DNA of 64,000 bases from positions 2,807,501-2,871,500 of the forward strand of contig NZ_CP044218.1 in NCBI RefSeq assembly GCF_008727715.1, in the 5' to 3' direction. Below, in pieces: positions 35,559 through 44,921 of this stretch; within the stretch, counting starts at the first letter, position 1, and each line of letters starts with the position of its first letter. The stretch is from Mesorhizobium terrae. GTDB taxonomy: Bacteria; Pseudomonadota; Alphaproteobacteria; Rhizobiales; Rhizobiaceae. The position numbers and the translations under genes were made by a program. Under the pieces are notes generated by a model. The model saw only the letters and a list, made by a program, of their open reading frames with translations, did not search any database and was not told the origin of the DNA.

Positions 35559-37589
35559 ATGACACCGACAAAGTTGCTTGTCGGCCAGATCGCCGTCGTG
35601 CTGGTAATTGTCCTCTTTGGCGTGTGGGCTGCGACCCAATGGTGCGCGCACATGCTGGATTACCAGCCGCAGCTCGGGCCGCCGTGGGTTCTGGTGGCTG
35701 GCTTGCCGGTCTATGCACCATGGAAGCTCTTCGAATGGTGGTTCCATTTCGATGCCTATGCTCCTGAGGTTTTTGACAAGGCTGGCGCGCTCGCCGGCTT
35801 CAGCGGTTTCTTGGGCTGTGCTGCCGCAATCATTGGTTCGCTCTGGCGTGCGCGACAGCGCGGACTGGTCACCACCTACGGCTCCTCGCGATGGGCCAAG
35901 ACGCAGGAGATCGAAGAAGCAGGGCTATTTCGGCCGGCAGGGGTTTTCCTAGGCAGATTGAAGGATCGGTTTCTGCGTCATGACGGACCGGAGCACGTCA
36001 TGGCCTTTGCGCCAACGCGCTCGGGCAAGGGTGTCGGGCTGGTCATTCCAACCCTGCTTTCCTGGACCGGTTCAACCGTCATCCACGACATCAAAGGCGA
36101 GAACTGGCAGCTGACATCTGGCTGGCGGTCGAAGTTTTCGCACTGTCTTTTGTTCAATCCGACGGATCCGAGATCGGCGCGCTACAATCCGCTGCTGGAG
36201 GTTCGCAAAGGTCTGGACGAGGTCAGGGACGTCCAGAACATCGCCGACATACTCGTCGATCCGGAAGGGGCGCTTGAGCGGCGAAATCACTGGGAGAAGA
36301 CCAGTCATTCACTGCTGGTCGGCGCCATTTTGCACGTGCTCTACGCGGAAGAGGAAAAGACGCTTGCCCGTGTCGCTACCTTCCTCTCGGACCCGCAGCG
36401 CTCGTTTGCCGCGACGCTGCGGCGTATGATGACCACCAACCATCTCGGGACTGCGGATAGGCCTCAGGTTCATCCGGTGGTGGCTTCGGCGGCCCGAGAG
36501 GTGCTGAACAAATCTGAGAATGAGCGCTCCGGCGTTCTCTCCACCGCCATGTCGTTCCTTGGACTCTATCGCGATCCAACTGTAGCAGCGGCCACGTCCG
36601 CCTGCGATTGGCGTATTGCCGATCTTATGGACGCCGACCGACCGGTATCGCTCTATCTGGTCGTGCCGCCGTCAGATATCTCACGAACCAAGCCACTGGT
36701 GCGACTTGTGCTCAACCAGATCGGCAGGCGTCTGACGGAGCGGCTGGAGGGTGATCCGAAAAAGAGCCGTAAACACCAGCTGCTCATGATGTTGGACGAG
36801 TTTCCGGCGCTCGGCCGACTAGACTTCTTCGAGACCGCGCTGGCCTTCATGGCGGGATACGGGATCCGCGCCTATCTGATCGCGCAATCGCTCAACCAGA
36901 TTTCGAAGGCCTATGGCGAGAACAACGCTATTCTCGACAACTGCCATGTGCGGATTGCCTTCTCCTCCAACGACGAGCGCACCGCCAAACGCATCTCGGA
37001 TGCTCTCGGCACCTCAACCGAGCTGAGGTCCATGCGCAACTATGCCGGACACCGGCTGGCGCCCTGGCTTTCGCATGTCATGGTAAGCCGCCAGGAAACC
37101 GCCAGGCCGCTGCTGACGCCCGGTGAGGTGATGCAACTGCCACCAACTGACGAGCTGTTGTTGGTTTCGGGCTTGTTGCCGATCCGGGCGAAGAAGCTGC
37201 GCTATTATCAGGACCGGAATTTTACTGAGCGGGTGCTGCCTGCGCCGACGCCAGGCGACGGCCCCTATGCGGACTGTCCTGCACCGCGCCCGGACGAATG
37301 GATCGGACAGGTGCGCGGCGTTGATCGTCGTCTGGCCGTCGATAGCAAGATCACCGGTGCGACAATCGAAGACGAGGGAGGCGTCCAGCAGCAACGTCAT
37401 CCTGGTTTGTCCGAAGAGCACAACGTCATTGCCGACGCGCCTGAGCAAGATGATCTGTTCAGACCGACCGACGATGACAGTGAGACGGTCGCCGACAAGC
37501 GCGTCATGGATCGGGTTTCCAACGTGTCTCGCGCCTATGGCATCAATGAAGGGAAGGGCGAGGAGAAGGACATCGTGCCCGGCTTCTGA
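35559..37589 (+). CDS. traG: Type IV secretion coupling protein TraG/VirD4
   Basis: A 676-residue coupling ATPase that recruits the relaxase-DNA complex to the mating channel. The N-terminus has two or three membrane segments (KLLVGQIAVVLVIVLFGVWA and a GFSGFLGCAAAIIGSL helix). Walker A is APTRSGKGVG near residue 151, Walker B is LLMMLDEFPALG near 408, and the DIKGEN and SLNQISKAYGENN segments are typical. The start is placed at MTPTKLL (35559); an in-frame ATG at 35499 would add 20 residues. It is the first gene of the plus-strand conjugation module. The last 80 residues are acidic and variable, as expected for a substrate-contact tail. Confidence 0.93.
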   Translation: MTPTKLLVGQIAVVLVIVLFGVWAATQWCAHMLDYQPQLGPPWVLVAGLPVYAPWKLFEWWFHFDAYAPEVFDKAGALAGFSGFLGCAAAIIGSLWRARQRGLVTTYGSSRWAKTQEIEEAGLFRPAGVFLGRLKDRFLRHDGPEHVMAFAPTRSGKGVGLVIPTLLSWTGSTVIHDIKGENWQLTSGWRSKFSHCLLFNPTDPRSARYNPLLEVRKGLDEVRDVQNIADILVDPEGALERRNHWEKTSHSLLVGAILHVLYAEEEKTLARVATFLSDPQRSFAATLRRMMTTNHLGTADRPQVHPVVASAAREVLNKSENERSGVLSTAMSFLGLYRDPTVAAATSACDWRIADLMDADRPVSLYLVVPPSDISRTKPLVRLVLNQIGRRLTERLEGDPKKSRKHQLLMMLDEFPALGRLDFFETALAFMAGYGIRAYLIAQSLNQISKAYGENNAILDNCHVRIAFSSNDERTAKRISDALGTSTELRSMRNYAGHRLAPWLSHVMVSRQETARPLLTPGEVMQLPPTDELLLVSGLLPIRAKKLRYYQDRNFTERVLPAPTPGDGPYADCPAPRPDEWIGQVRGVDRRLAVDSKITGATIEDEGGVQQQRHPGLSEEHNVIADAPEQDDLFRPTDDDSETVADKRVMDRVSNVSRAYGINEGKGEEKDIVPGF

Positions 37590-37697
37590 TCCAGAGCGCA
37601 TCACAGCGCAGATAACGGCCATAAGCGATTTCGAGCATATGGCCGATGCTTATTCCCGCCGCCGGCACGCAGAGCCGGCCCTTCGGAATGAGCCGCT

Positions 37698-38111
37698 ATG
37701 AAATCTCGCTGCATTCGTCATCAGTTTCTGCTCGAACCCGAGCTAAGCGAGAAGCTGAATAACCTCAGCCGCGATCCCGCCACCACCAAGTCGGCGGTCG
37801 TGGCGAAGGCGGTGCAAGCTTTCATCGAGCAACGCGGAGAGAACGAGCTCGACCAGCGTTACGGCGTGAGGCTCGATCGCCTCTCCCGCGACCTCAATCA
37901 TATCAGGCTCGATGCCGAGACGATCCTGGAGAGCCTGGCGCTCTTCATCCGTTTCTCCATCACGCTTCATGCCCACACGCCGGTTCCAGACAGGGCAACG
38001 CAGGCGATTGCCCAGGAGCGTTTCGAGAAATTCGTCGAACAGGTCGGGCGTCAGATCGCTTCGAGGAAACGGTCGCTTGGCAAGGATCGTGGCGAGGGAG
38101 GGGAAGCATGA
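37698..38111 (+). CDS. Ribbon-helix-helix (CopG-like) protein of the conjugation cluster
   Basis: A 137-residue protein with an N-terminal RHH-like segment (RHQFLLEPELSEKLNNLSRDPATTKSAVVAKAVQAFIEQ, residues 7-46) and a helical C-terminal half. Proteins of this kind commonly sit between traG and trbB in Tn4371-like conjugation modules and probably bind DNA at the module's promoter or transfer origin. The stop overlaps the trbB start by 4 bp. Confidence 0.8.
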   Translation: MKSRCIRHQFLLEPELSEKLNNLSRDPATTKSAVVAKAVQAFIEQRGENELDQRYGVRLDRLSRDLNHIRLDAETILESLALFIRFSITLHAHTPVPDRATQAIAQERFEKFVEQVGRQIASRKRSLGKDRGEGGEA

Positions 38112-39076
38112 GCGCCCATCCCGAAGCCGACCTTCGCCGGCGTTCCATGCTGCGCACCGCCATGGGGCTGGCGATCACCGAAGCCCTTGCCGATCCATTG
38201 GTCATCGAGGTGATGGTCAATCCCGACGGCGCTCTGCGGCTGGACAGGCTGGGAGAGGGGCGGGTCGATACCGGCGTCAGCGTGCATCCCTCCGAGGCGG
38301 AACGCATCATTCGCCTGGTTGCTTCCCACATCCGTGCGGAGACACATCGGGATAACCCCATAGTCAGTGCCGAACTGCCGTCTGGCGAGCGCTTCGAAGG
38401 CCTGCTGCCGCCTGTCGTCACGGCGCCATGTTTTGCCATCCGCAAGCCCGCGCAAAAGCTCTATTCGCTAGCCGATTACGTGGCGGACAAGATCATGCTG
38501 CCAGTGCAGGCCGAAGCGCTGAAGAAGGCGGTCATCGAGCGGCGCAACATCCTGGTTGCAGGCGGCACGTCGTCGGGAAAGACAACACTAGCCAATGCCC
38601 TGCTTGCGGAAGTCGCCCGACGCGATGAGCGGGTGATCCTGATCGAGGATACGCGCGAACTGCAATGTGCCGCGAAGGACTGCGTTGCGTTACGCACGAG
38701 AAGGGGCTCGGTCACGCTTGCCGATCTCGTGCGTTCGACGCTTCGGCTCAGACCCGACCGCATCATTGTCGGCGAGGTCAGGGGCGCTGAAGCGCTCGAT
38801 ATGCTGAAGGCGTGGAATACGGGGCACCCCGGCGGCATCGCCACCGTCCACGCCAATTCCGTGCGCTCCGCCCTCTACCGCATCGAGCAACTTGCCCAAG
38901 AGGCCGTGGTCACGGTGCCGCGCCGCCTCATTGCAGATGCCGTCGATCTGATCGTCTTTATCGCCGGTCGCGGTTCCGCGCGCCGCATCGATGGGATCGC
39001 CGAGGTCTCCGGCCTCGATGGCAATGGCGACTACGCCGTCACCGAGCTCACACATTCGCAACTCCAGCAGCTTTGA
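38108..39076 (+). CDS. trbB: Conjugal transfer ATPase TrbB (VirB11-like)
   Basis: A 322-residue secretion ATPase of the VirB11/PulE superfamily, a cytosolic hexamer that drives pilus assembly and transfer. It shows Walker A VAGGTSSGKTT near residue 152, the Asp box LIEDTRELQC, the RLRPDRIIVGEVRG Walker B region and the HPGGIATVHAN His box. It overlaps the preceding RHH gene by 4 bp and is followed after 10 bp by trbC. Confidence 0.95.
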   Translation: MSAHPEADLRRRSMLRTAMGLAITEALADPLVIEVMVNPDGALRLDRLGEGRVDTGVSVHPSEAERIIRLVASHIRAETHRDNPIVSAELPSGERFEGLLPPVVTAPCFAIRKPAQKLYSLADYVADKIMLPVQAEALKKAVIERRNILVAGGTSSGKTTLANALLAEVARRDERVILIEDTRELQCAAKDCVALRTRRGSVTLADLVRSTLRLRPDRIIVGEVRGAEALDMLKAWNTGHPGGIATVHANSVRSALYRIEQLAQEAVVTVPRRLIADAVDLIVFIAGRGSARRIDGIAEVSGLDGNGDYAVTELTHSQLQQL

Positions 39077-39086
39077 AGGGAATCTC

Positions 39087-39395
39087 ATGCGCAAGAAGCT
39101 TCGCTGCCTTTCGTTAACCGCGCTCGTATTTCTGCTCGCAGCGCCGGCTTACGCTGCCGGCTCCGGCATGCCTTGGGAACAGCCGCTGCAACAGATCCTG
39201 CAGTCGGTTCAGGGACCGGTGGCGAAGATCATCGCGGTCATCATCATCATCACCACGGGCCTGACTCTTGCTTTTGGAGACACGGGGGGCGGTTTCCGCC
39301 GGCTTATCCAGATCGTCTTCGGCCTGTCGATCGCATTCGCGGCATCGAGCTTCTTCCTCTCCTTCTTTTCCTTCGACGGCGGAGCGCTGGTTTGA
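39087..39395 (+). CDS. trbC: Pilin TrbC (VirB2-like)
   Basis: A 102-residue protein with a Sec signal (CLSLTALVFLLAAPAYA, cleavage expected near residue 23) and two hydrophobic helices (AKIIAVIIIITTGLTLAFG and IQIVFGLSIAFAASSFFLSF), the pattern of conjugative pilin precursors. The stop overlaps the trbD start (TGATG). It would form the transfer pilus after processing. Confidence 0.9.
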   Translation: MRKKLRCLSLTALVFLLAAPAYAAGSGMPWEQPLQQILQSVQGPVAKIIAVIIIITTGLTLAFGDTGGGFRRLIQIVFGLSIAFAASSFFLSFFSFDGGALV

Positions 39396-39667
39396 TGGTT
39401 TCCGGAGAGCAGCATATCGAGGGCTTCGAGGTTCCCGTTCACCGGGCATTGACCGAACCGATCCTGCTGGGTGGCGCACCACGTGCCGTGGCGATCCTCA
39501 ACGGCACCGTGACCGCCGCCATCGGCTTCGGTCTGCAGCAATGGATCGCCGGTCTGGTGCTCTGGATTGCTGGCCATTCGCTGACGGTCTTTGCCGCAAG
39601 ACGCGATCCGGATTTCGCCAGCGTGCTTGTCCGCCACCTTCGCCAGAAAGGATGGCTGGCATGCTGA
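39395..39667 (+). CDS. trbD: Conjugal transfer protein TrbD (VirB3-like)
   Basis: A 90-residue inner-membrane protein with the VirB3 pattern: a short N-terminal GFEVPVHRALTEPILLGGAPR segment followed by a hydrophobic hairpin (about residues 32-68). It contacts the VirB4-type ATPase TrbE, whose gene overlaps its 3' end by 7 bp. The start overlaps the trbC stop. Confidence 0.9.
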   Translation: MVSGEQHIEGFEVPVHRALTEPILLGGAPRAVAILNGTVTAAIGFGLQQWIAGLVLWIAGHSLTVFAARRDPDFASVLVRHLRQKGWLAC

Positions 39668-42111
39668 ACCTTTCGGAATATCGCAGAAAGGCCGACCGGC
39701 TTGCCGACCATTTGCCCTGGGCCGCTCTGATCGGGCCAGGCATCGTGCTCAACAAGGACGGCAGCTTTCAGCGCAGCTTCCGATTTCGAGGTCCTGATCT
39801 TGAAAGCGCGACGGAAGCCGAGCTCGTCGGGATATGTGCGCGTGCAAACAATGCGCTCAAGAGGCTTGGCTCCGGCTGGGCGTTGTTTTTCGAGGCCGAG
39901 CGCGCCGAAGCGCTTGGCTATCCGGCCTCGCATTTTCCCGATGCTGCCTCATGGCTGGTCGATGAGGAACGACGCGCGGCCTTCGAGGGCAAGGTCGCGC
40001 ATTTCGAGAGTTTCTATCATCTGACCTTGCTGTTCATTCCACCGCCGGATGCTCAGGCACGGGCTGAAAGCGCGTTTGTCGAGTCACATCACCTGGAGGG
40101 CGAACGAAACTGGCGCCAGGAATTCGCACAATTCCGCGGCGAAACGGATCGCGTCCTGGATCTTTTGTCAGGCCTTATGCCTGAAATCAGTGCTCTCGAT
40201 GATGCGGAAACGTTGACCTATCTCCATGGCACGATCTCGCCGCATCGCCATCCGGTCGTCGTGCCGGAAACTCCGATGTATCTCGACGCCCTGCTGGTCG
40301 ATGCACCGCTTACCGGCGGACTGGAGCCGATGCTGGGCGAACATCATCTGCGCACCCTGACTGTACTTGGGTTTCCGAACCTCACTCGACCTGGAATCCT
40401 CGATGCGCTCAACCACCAGGACTTCACCTATCGCTGGATGACCCGCTTTATTCCGCTCGACAAGGCGGAAGCCACGAAAGCCCTGACTCGGTTGCGGCGG
40501 CAGTGGTTTGCCAAGCGCAAGTCGATCGCCGCCATACTGCGCGAGGTCGTGACCAACGAACCGGTTCCTCTCGTAGACAGTGATGCGGACAACAAGGCGC
40601 TCGATGCGGACGCCGCCCTTCAGGCACTCGGCGGGGATCACGTCGGTTTCGGTTACCTCACCACGACCGTAACGGTGAAGGACAAGGATCATCACGCCGC
40701 TGCCGAAAAGCTGCGCGCGGTCGAACGCATCATCAATGGGTTGGGCTTCACCACCATCCGCGAAAGCGTCAATGCGGTCGAGGCATGGCTCGGCTCGCTG
40801 CCGGGTCATGTCTATGCCAATGTTCGCCAGCCGCTCATTCACACGTTGAACCTTGCCCATCTCATGCCGCTGTCGTCGGTGTGGGCGGGCCCGGCGACAA
40901 ACGCGTATATCGCCAAGGTAACCGGACGATCTGCTCCTCCGCTTTTCGTTGCCGAAACCAGCGGTTCGACACCATTCCGGCTTTCCACCCATGTCGACGA
41001 TGTCGGCCACATGCTGATCGTTGGCCCGACTGGCGCTGGCAAATCTGTCCTGCTTGCCCTAATCGCATTGCAGTTTCGTCGGTATGCCGATGCCCAAGTC
41101 TATGTTTTCGACAAAGGCAATTCGGCCCGAGCGGCAACGCTTGCCATGGGCGGGGGACATCATGCACTTGGCGCAGACGGCGCGCTTTCCTTCCAGCCGC
41201 TGCGCGACATTGGCGATCAAGCGGCGCGCAGTTGGGCAGCCGAATGGATCGCCAACCTCATAACGCATGAGAACGTCACCGCCACGCCGGAAGTGAAGGA
41301 AGCAATCTGGTCGGCGCTGACCAGCCTTACCACAGCGCCGGCACAGGAACGCACGCTGACCGGCCTTTCGCTCCTGCTTCAGTCCAATGCGCTGAAGTCT
41401 GCCCTATTGCCGTACACGCTCGATGGTCCTTTCGGGCGGCTGCTCGATGCCGACGATGATCGGCTGGCATTGTCGGATGTGCAGTGCTTCGAGACCGAAG
41501 AGCTTATGCATCAGCAAAGTGCTGTCCTGCCGGTGCTCACTTATCTCTTCCATCGCCTCGAAAAGCGGTTTGACGGTCGCCCAACGCTACTTATTCTCGA
41601 TGAGGCCTGGGTCTATCTCGACAACCCTCTCTTTGCCGCTCGCATTCGCGAATGGCTGAAGGTTCTGCGAAAGAAGAACGTATCGGTCATCTTCGCTACG
41701 CAATCGCTTGCCGACATCTCTGGCTCGACGATTGCGCCTGCAATCATCGAGAGCTGCCCCCAGCGTATCTTCCTTCCCAATGACCGTGCCGTGGAACCGC
41801 AGGCGCGCACGGCCTATGAGCGCTTCGGTCTTAACGAACGCCAGATCGATTTGATCGCTCGCGCCACGCCGAAGCGTCACTACTACCTGCAATCGCGCCG
41901 CGGCAATCGCCTGATCGAGCTTGGCCTGGGGCCGATCGCTCTCGCGCTTTGCGGCGCCTCCGATCCGGCTAGCCAGGCCCTGATCGACGGCATCCTGTCC
42001 GAGCATGGCCGAGAGGGCTTCGCCTCCCGCTTCCTGAACGCACGCGGTCTCGATTGGGCCGCCGAGCTTCTTCGCCAGTTCCCTCAACCAGACAAGGAGC
42101 AATCGCCATGA
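39661..42111 (+). CDS. trbE: Conjugal transfer ATPase TrbE (VirB4-like)
   Basis: An 816-residue VirB4-family ATPase. The start MLNLSEYRRKADRLADHLPW is the usual TrbE N-terminus; the frame is open further upstream inside trbD, but that part is not TrbE-like. Walker A GPTGAGKSVL lies near residue 456 and Walker B LLILDEAWVYLD near 644. The SLADISGSTIAPAIIE and RIFLPNDRA segments are conserved in the family. It energises pilus biogenesis and DNA transfer at the inner membrane. Confidence 0.95.
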   Translation: MLNLSEYRRKADRLADHLPWAALIGPGIVLNKDGSFQRSFRFRGPDLESATEAELVGICARANNALKRLGSGWALFFEAERAEALGYPASHFPDAASWLVDEERRAAFEGKVAHFESFYHLTLLFIPPPDAQARAESAFVESHHLEGERNWRQEFAQFRGETDRVLDLLSGLMPEISALDDAETLTYLHGTISPHRHPVVVPETPMYLDALLVDAPLTGGLEPMLGEHHLRTLTVLGFPNLTRPGILDALNHQDFTYRWMTRFIPLDKAEATKALTRLRRQWFAKRKSIAAILREVVTNEPVPLVDSDADNKALDADAALQALGGDHVGFGYLTTTVTVKDKDHHAAAEKLRAVERIINGLGFTTIRESVNAVEAWLGSLPGHVYANVRQPLIHTLNLAHLMPLSSVWAGPATNAYIAKVTGRSAPPLFVAETSGSTPFRLSTHVDDVGHMLIVGPTGAGKSVLLALIALQFRRYADAQVYVFDKGNSARAATLAMGGGHHALGADGALSFQPLRDIGDQAARSWAAEWIANLITHENVTATPEVKEAIWSALTSLTTAPAQERTLTGLSLLLQSNALKSALLPYTLDGPFGRLLDADDDRLALSDVQCFETEELMHQQSAVLPVLTYLFHRLEKRFDGRPTLLILDEAWVYLDNPLFAARIREWLKVLRKKNVSVIFATQSLADISGSTIAPAIIESCPQRIFLPNDRAVEPQARTAYERFGLNERQIDLIARATPKRHYYLQSRRGNRLIELGLGPIALALCGASDPASQALIDGILSEHGREGFASRFLNARGLDWAAELLRQFPQPDKEQSP

Positions 42112-42833
42112 CGCGGCGCCGTTTTCTCTGCAGCCTGTTTGCCGTTTCGCTGATCGCCAAGTCGATGGCTGGTTCCATCCAGCCTGCTCATGCCCGCATC
42201 GTGTTCGATCCGTCGAATTACGCGCAAAATGTTCTGACGGCGGCGCGTTCGCTGGAACAGATCAACAACCAGATCCAGTCGCTTCAAAACCAGGCGACCA
42301 TGCTGCAGAACATGGCGCGTAATCTTCAGCGCCTGGATTTTTCGTCACTTGGCCAGCTCACCGGCGCGCTTCATCGCATCGATGGATTGATGGACCAGGC
42401 CGGTGGCCTGAGCTTCGATCTCGACAAGCTTCAAGGCCAATGGCGCAGCCAGTATCCGGAAAGCTATGACGCTTCGATCAAGATCAGCGATGTAGCGGGT
42501 GCTGCACGCGGGCGCTGGCAAAACGCCATGCAGGCGTTTCGCCAGACCATGAGCGTGCAGTCGCAGATCGTCGAGAATGTGCGCAGTGACGGCGACCTGC
42601 TTGCCGATCTTGTCAGCCGCAGCCAGAGTGCTGCGGGCGCGCTTCAGGCAAGCCAGGCCACCAACCAGCTGATCGCGCTTTCCACCAAACAACAGATGCA
42701 GATCCAGACTCTGCTTGCGACGCAGTTTCGGGCGGAGGTCGAGGATGCCGCCCGCAAGGCGCAATCTGAAGAGGCCGCCCGCCAGATGACAAAGCGCTTT
42801 CTCGGTTCTGGCGCTGCCTATCGCGGCAACTGA
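42108..42833 (+). CDS. trbJ: Conjugal transfer protein TrbJ (VirB5-like)
   Basis: A 241-residue periplasmic protein with a signal peptide (MTRRRFLCSLFAVSLIAKSMAG) followed by the VFDPSNYAQNVLTAARSLEQINNQIQSL segment and long amphipathic helices, typical of TrbJ/VirB5 pilus-tip or adhesion proteins. It overlaps trbE by 4 bp. The next gene is trbL after only 33 bp, so the usual trbK between them is absent. Confidence 0.93.
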   Translation: MTRRRFLCSLFAVSLIAKSMAGSIQPAHARIVFDPSNYAQNVLTAARSLEQINNQIQSLQNQATMLQNMARNLQRLDFSSLGQLTGALHRIDGLMDQAGGLSFDLDKLQGQWRSQYPESYDASIKISDVAGAARGRWQNAMQAFRQTMSVQSQIVENVRSDGDLLADLVSRSQSAAGALQASQATNQLIALSTKQQMQIQTLLATQFRAEVEDAARKAQSEEAARQMTKRFLGSGAAYRGN

Positions 42834-42866
42834 TCCACGGTCCTTCAAGACAAGCGAGACGGTGAC

Positions 42867-44189
42867 ATGAACGATCTTGGGGTCATTGATCGCTTCCTGC
42901 AGACCTTCATCCGCTATATCGACAGCGGGTTCGGCCTGCTTTCTGGCGACGTCGCCTTTCTCACCACCATCCTGATCGGGATCGACATTACGTTGGCGGG
43001 TCTGGCCTGGGCGTTCGGCGGGGAGCCCAATATCTTCGGCCGGCTCATGCGCAAGGTGCTCTATGTCGGCGCCTTCGCGTACATCCTGAACAATTTCAAA
43101 AACCTCGCCGATATCATCTATCGATCCTTTGCCGGTCTTGGCATCAACGCGTCCTCCGGAAATCTCTCCGCCGCCAGTCTCCTGCGGCCCGGCCGCATTG
43201 CCGCAACGGGTTTCGAAGGCGCCTGGCCACTGCTCGATCAGGCAAGCCAGCTTCTGGGCTTCCCCGAAATCTTCGGCAACGCGCTGACCATCTTCGTGCT
43301 GCTGGTGGCCTGGTTTTTGGTCATCATCGCCTTCTTCATCCTTTCCATCCAGCTCTTCATCACCATCCTGGAATTCAAGCTCACCACGCTGGCGGGTTTT
43401 GTCCTTGTTCCCTTTGCGCTGTGGAGCCGTTCGGCGTTTCTGGCCGAGCGCGTGCTCGGCAATGTGATCTCGTCAGGTATCAAGGTGATGGTACTCGCCA
43501 TCATCGTCGGGATCGGTTCCACGATGTTCGGCGAGTTCGCTTCCGCGCTGCAAGGCAAGGAGCCGGATCTGGCCGCAGCCATGTCCCAGGTCCTTGGCGC
43601 GCTGGCGCTGCTTGGGCTCGGCATCTTCGGGCCCGGGATTGCGTCGGGTCTGGTTTCGGGTGCGCCACAGCTCGGCGCGGGCGCCGCACTCGGAACCGGT
43701 GTGGCGGCGGCTGGCGCATCGCTTGTTGCCGGCGGTGCCGCGCTTGCCGGCATACGCATGGCGACCGGCAGCGGTCTCGCTGCAATCCGCGCCGGCACAA
43801 CCATGGGGTCGGCTGCTTCTTCTGCGTGGCAGATGGGTCAGGCGACCTCTCCCGGCACCGGCCTATCTGGCGTCGCCGCTGGAATACATGGCGTGACCAG
43901 TGCCGCTGGTGGTGCTGCGAGGCAGGCAGCGAAATCCGCGGCTGGAAAATTCGGACGCAGCGTCGATGCAGGACGCGAAGCTGCGTGGACGGCAACCGGC
44001 GGTAAGCCGGTCACCTCAATGGCCGAAAGCACGGACGCTGCTGCCGGCGATGCGGCCCCGGCCTGGGCAAGACGCCTGCGTTCAGAACAGACCGCCCGTG
44101 CTCATCGCCATGCCGCCATTCAAGCCGTCCGCGACGGTGACAGGGCAGGCGGCAGCGCCAATCCGTCTCTCAACGACAAGGAAGACTAG
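42867..44189 (+). CDS. trbL: Conjugal transfer protein TrbL (VirB6-like)
   Basis: A 440-residue polytopic inner-membrane protein with about six hydrophobic segments between residues 20 and 260 (for example TILIGIDITLAGLAWAFG and FVLLVAWFLVIIAFFILSIQLFI), then a glycine/alanine-rich tail and a polar C-terminus. This is the expected VirB6-family layout for the membrane channel of the mating apparatus. It abuts trbF directly. Confidence 0.92.
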   Translation: MNDLGVIDRFLQTFIRYIDSGFGLLSGDVAFLTTILIGIDITLAGLAWAFGGEPNIFGRLMRKVLYVGAFAYILNNFKNLADIIYRSFAGLGINASSGNLSAASLLRPGRIAATGFEGAWPLLDQASQLLGFPEIFGNALTIFVLLVAWFLVIIAFFILSIQLFITILEFKLTTLAGFVLVPFALWSRSAFLAERVLGNVISSGIKVMVLAIIVGIGSTMFGEFASALQGKEPDLAAAMSQVLGALALLGLGIFGPGIASGLVSGAPQLGAGAALGTGVAAAGASLVAGGAALAGIRMATGSGLAAIRAGTTMGSAASSAWQMGQATSPGTGLSGVAAGIHGVTSAAGGAARQAAKSAAGKFGRSVDAGREAAWTATGGKPVTSMAESTDAAAGDAAPAWARRLRSEQTARAHRHAAIQAVRDGDRAGGSANPSLNDKED

Positions 44190-44921
44190 ATGCTCTTCAA
44201 ACGCCCCGTTCAACGCTACGGCAGGACACCGCAACCGGTCACGCCGTACCAGAAAGCCGCCCAGCTTTGGGACGAGCGTATCGGCTCCTCTCGGGTGCAG
44301 GCCAGAAATTGGCGGCTCATGGCGGTCGGTTGCCTGGCTTTGTCGACCGGGCTTTCTGGCGGACTTTTATGGCAGTCGATGCAAAGCCGCGTCGTGCCGT
44401 ATGTCATCGAGGTTGACCGTTTGGGTGAGGTGCGCGCTGTAGCGCCCGCCATCCAGGATTATGTCCCGGACGATGCCCAGATCGCCTGGCATCTCGGCCG
44501 CTTCATCCAGAACGTTCGCTCCGTATCCACAGATCCGGTGCTGGTTCGGCAAAATTGGCTGGCGGCCTATGATTTCGCCACCGATCGAGCCGCCCTTTTC
44601 CTGAACGAATACGCCAAGGCGAATGATCCTTTCGGTCAGATCGGCACCCGCAGCGTATCCGTGCAGGTGACCAGCGTGGTGAGGGCTTCCGACAGCTCCT
44701 TCCAGGTCAAATGGACGGAGCAGGTTTTCGAGCGCGGCAGCCTTGTCAGCACGACTCGCTGGACCGGGATCCTGGCCATCGTAATCCGGTCACCGCGGAA
44801 TACGGATCAACTGCGCAAGAACCCGCTCGGCGTGTTCATCAATGCCATCGCCTGGTCGCGTGAGCTCGACAGCGCCGCGCCGCAAGCCGTTTCTCCCAAG
44901 GAGCCCACTAATGACAAATAG
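44190..44921 (+). CDS. trbF: Conjugal transfer protein TrbF (VirB8-like)
   Basis: A 243-residue bitopic protein: cytosolic N-terminus (FKRPVQRYGRTPQPVTPYQKAAQLWDERIGS), one membrane helix (about residues 40-60) and a VirB8-type NTF2-like periplasmic domain. It nucleates assembly of the channel. The stop overlaps the trbG start. Confidence 0.93.
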   Translation: MLFKRPVQRYGRTPQPVTPYQKAAQLWDERIGSSRVQARNWRLMAVGCLALSTGLSGGLLWQSMQSRVVPYVIEVDRLGEVRAVAPAIQDYVPDDAQIAWHLGRFIQNVRSVSTDPVLVRQNWLAAYDFATDRAALFLNEYAKANDPFGQIGTRSVSVQVTSVVRASDSSFQVKWTEQVFERGSLVSTTRWTGILAIVIRSPRNTDQLRKNPLGVFINAIAWSRELDSAAPQAVSPKEPTNDK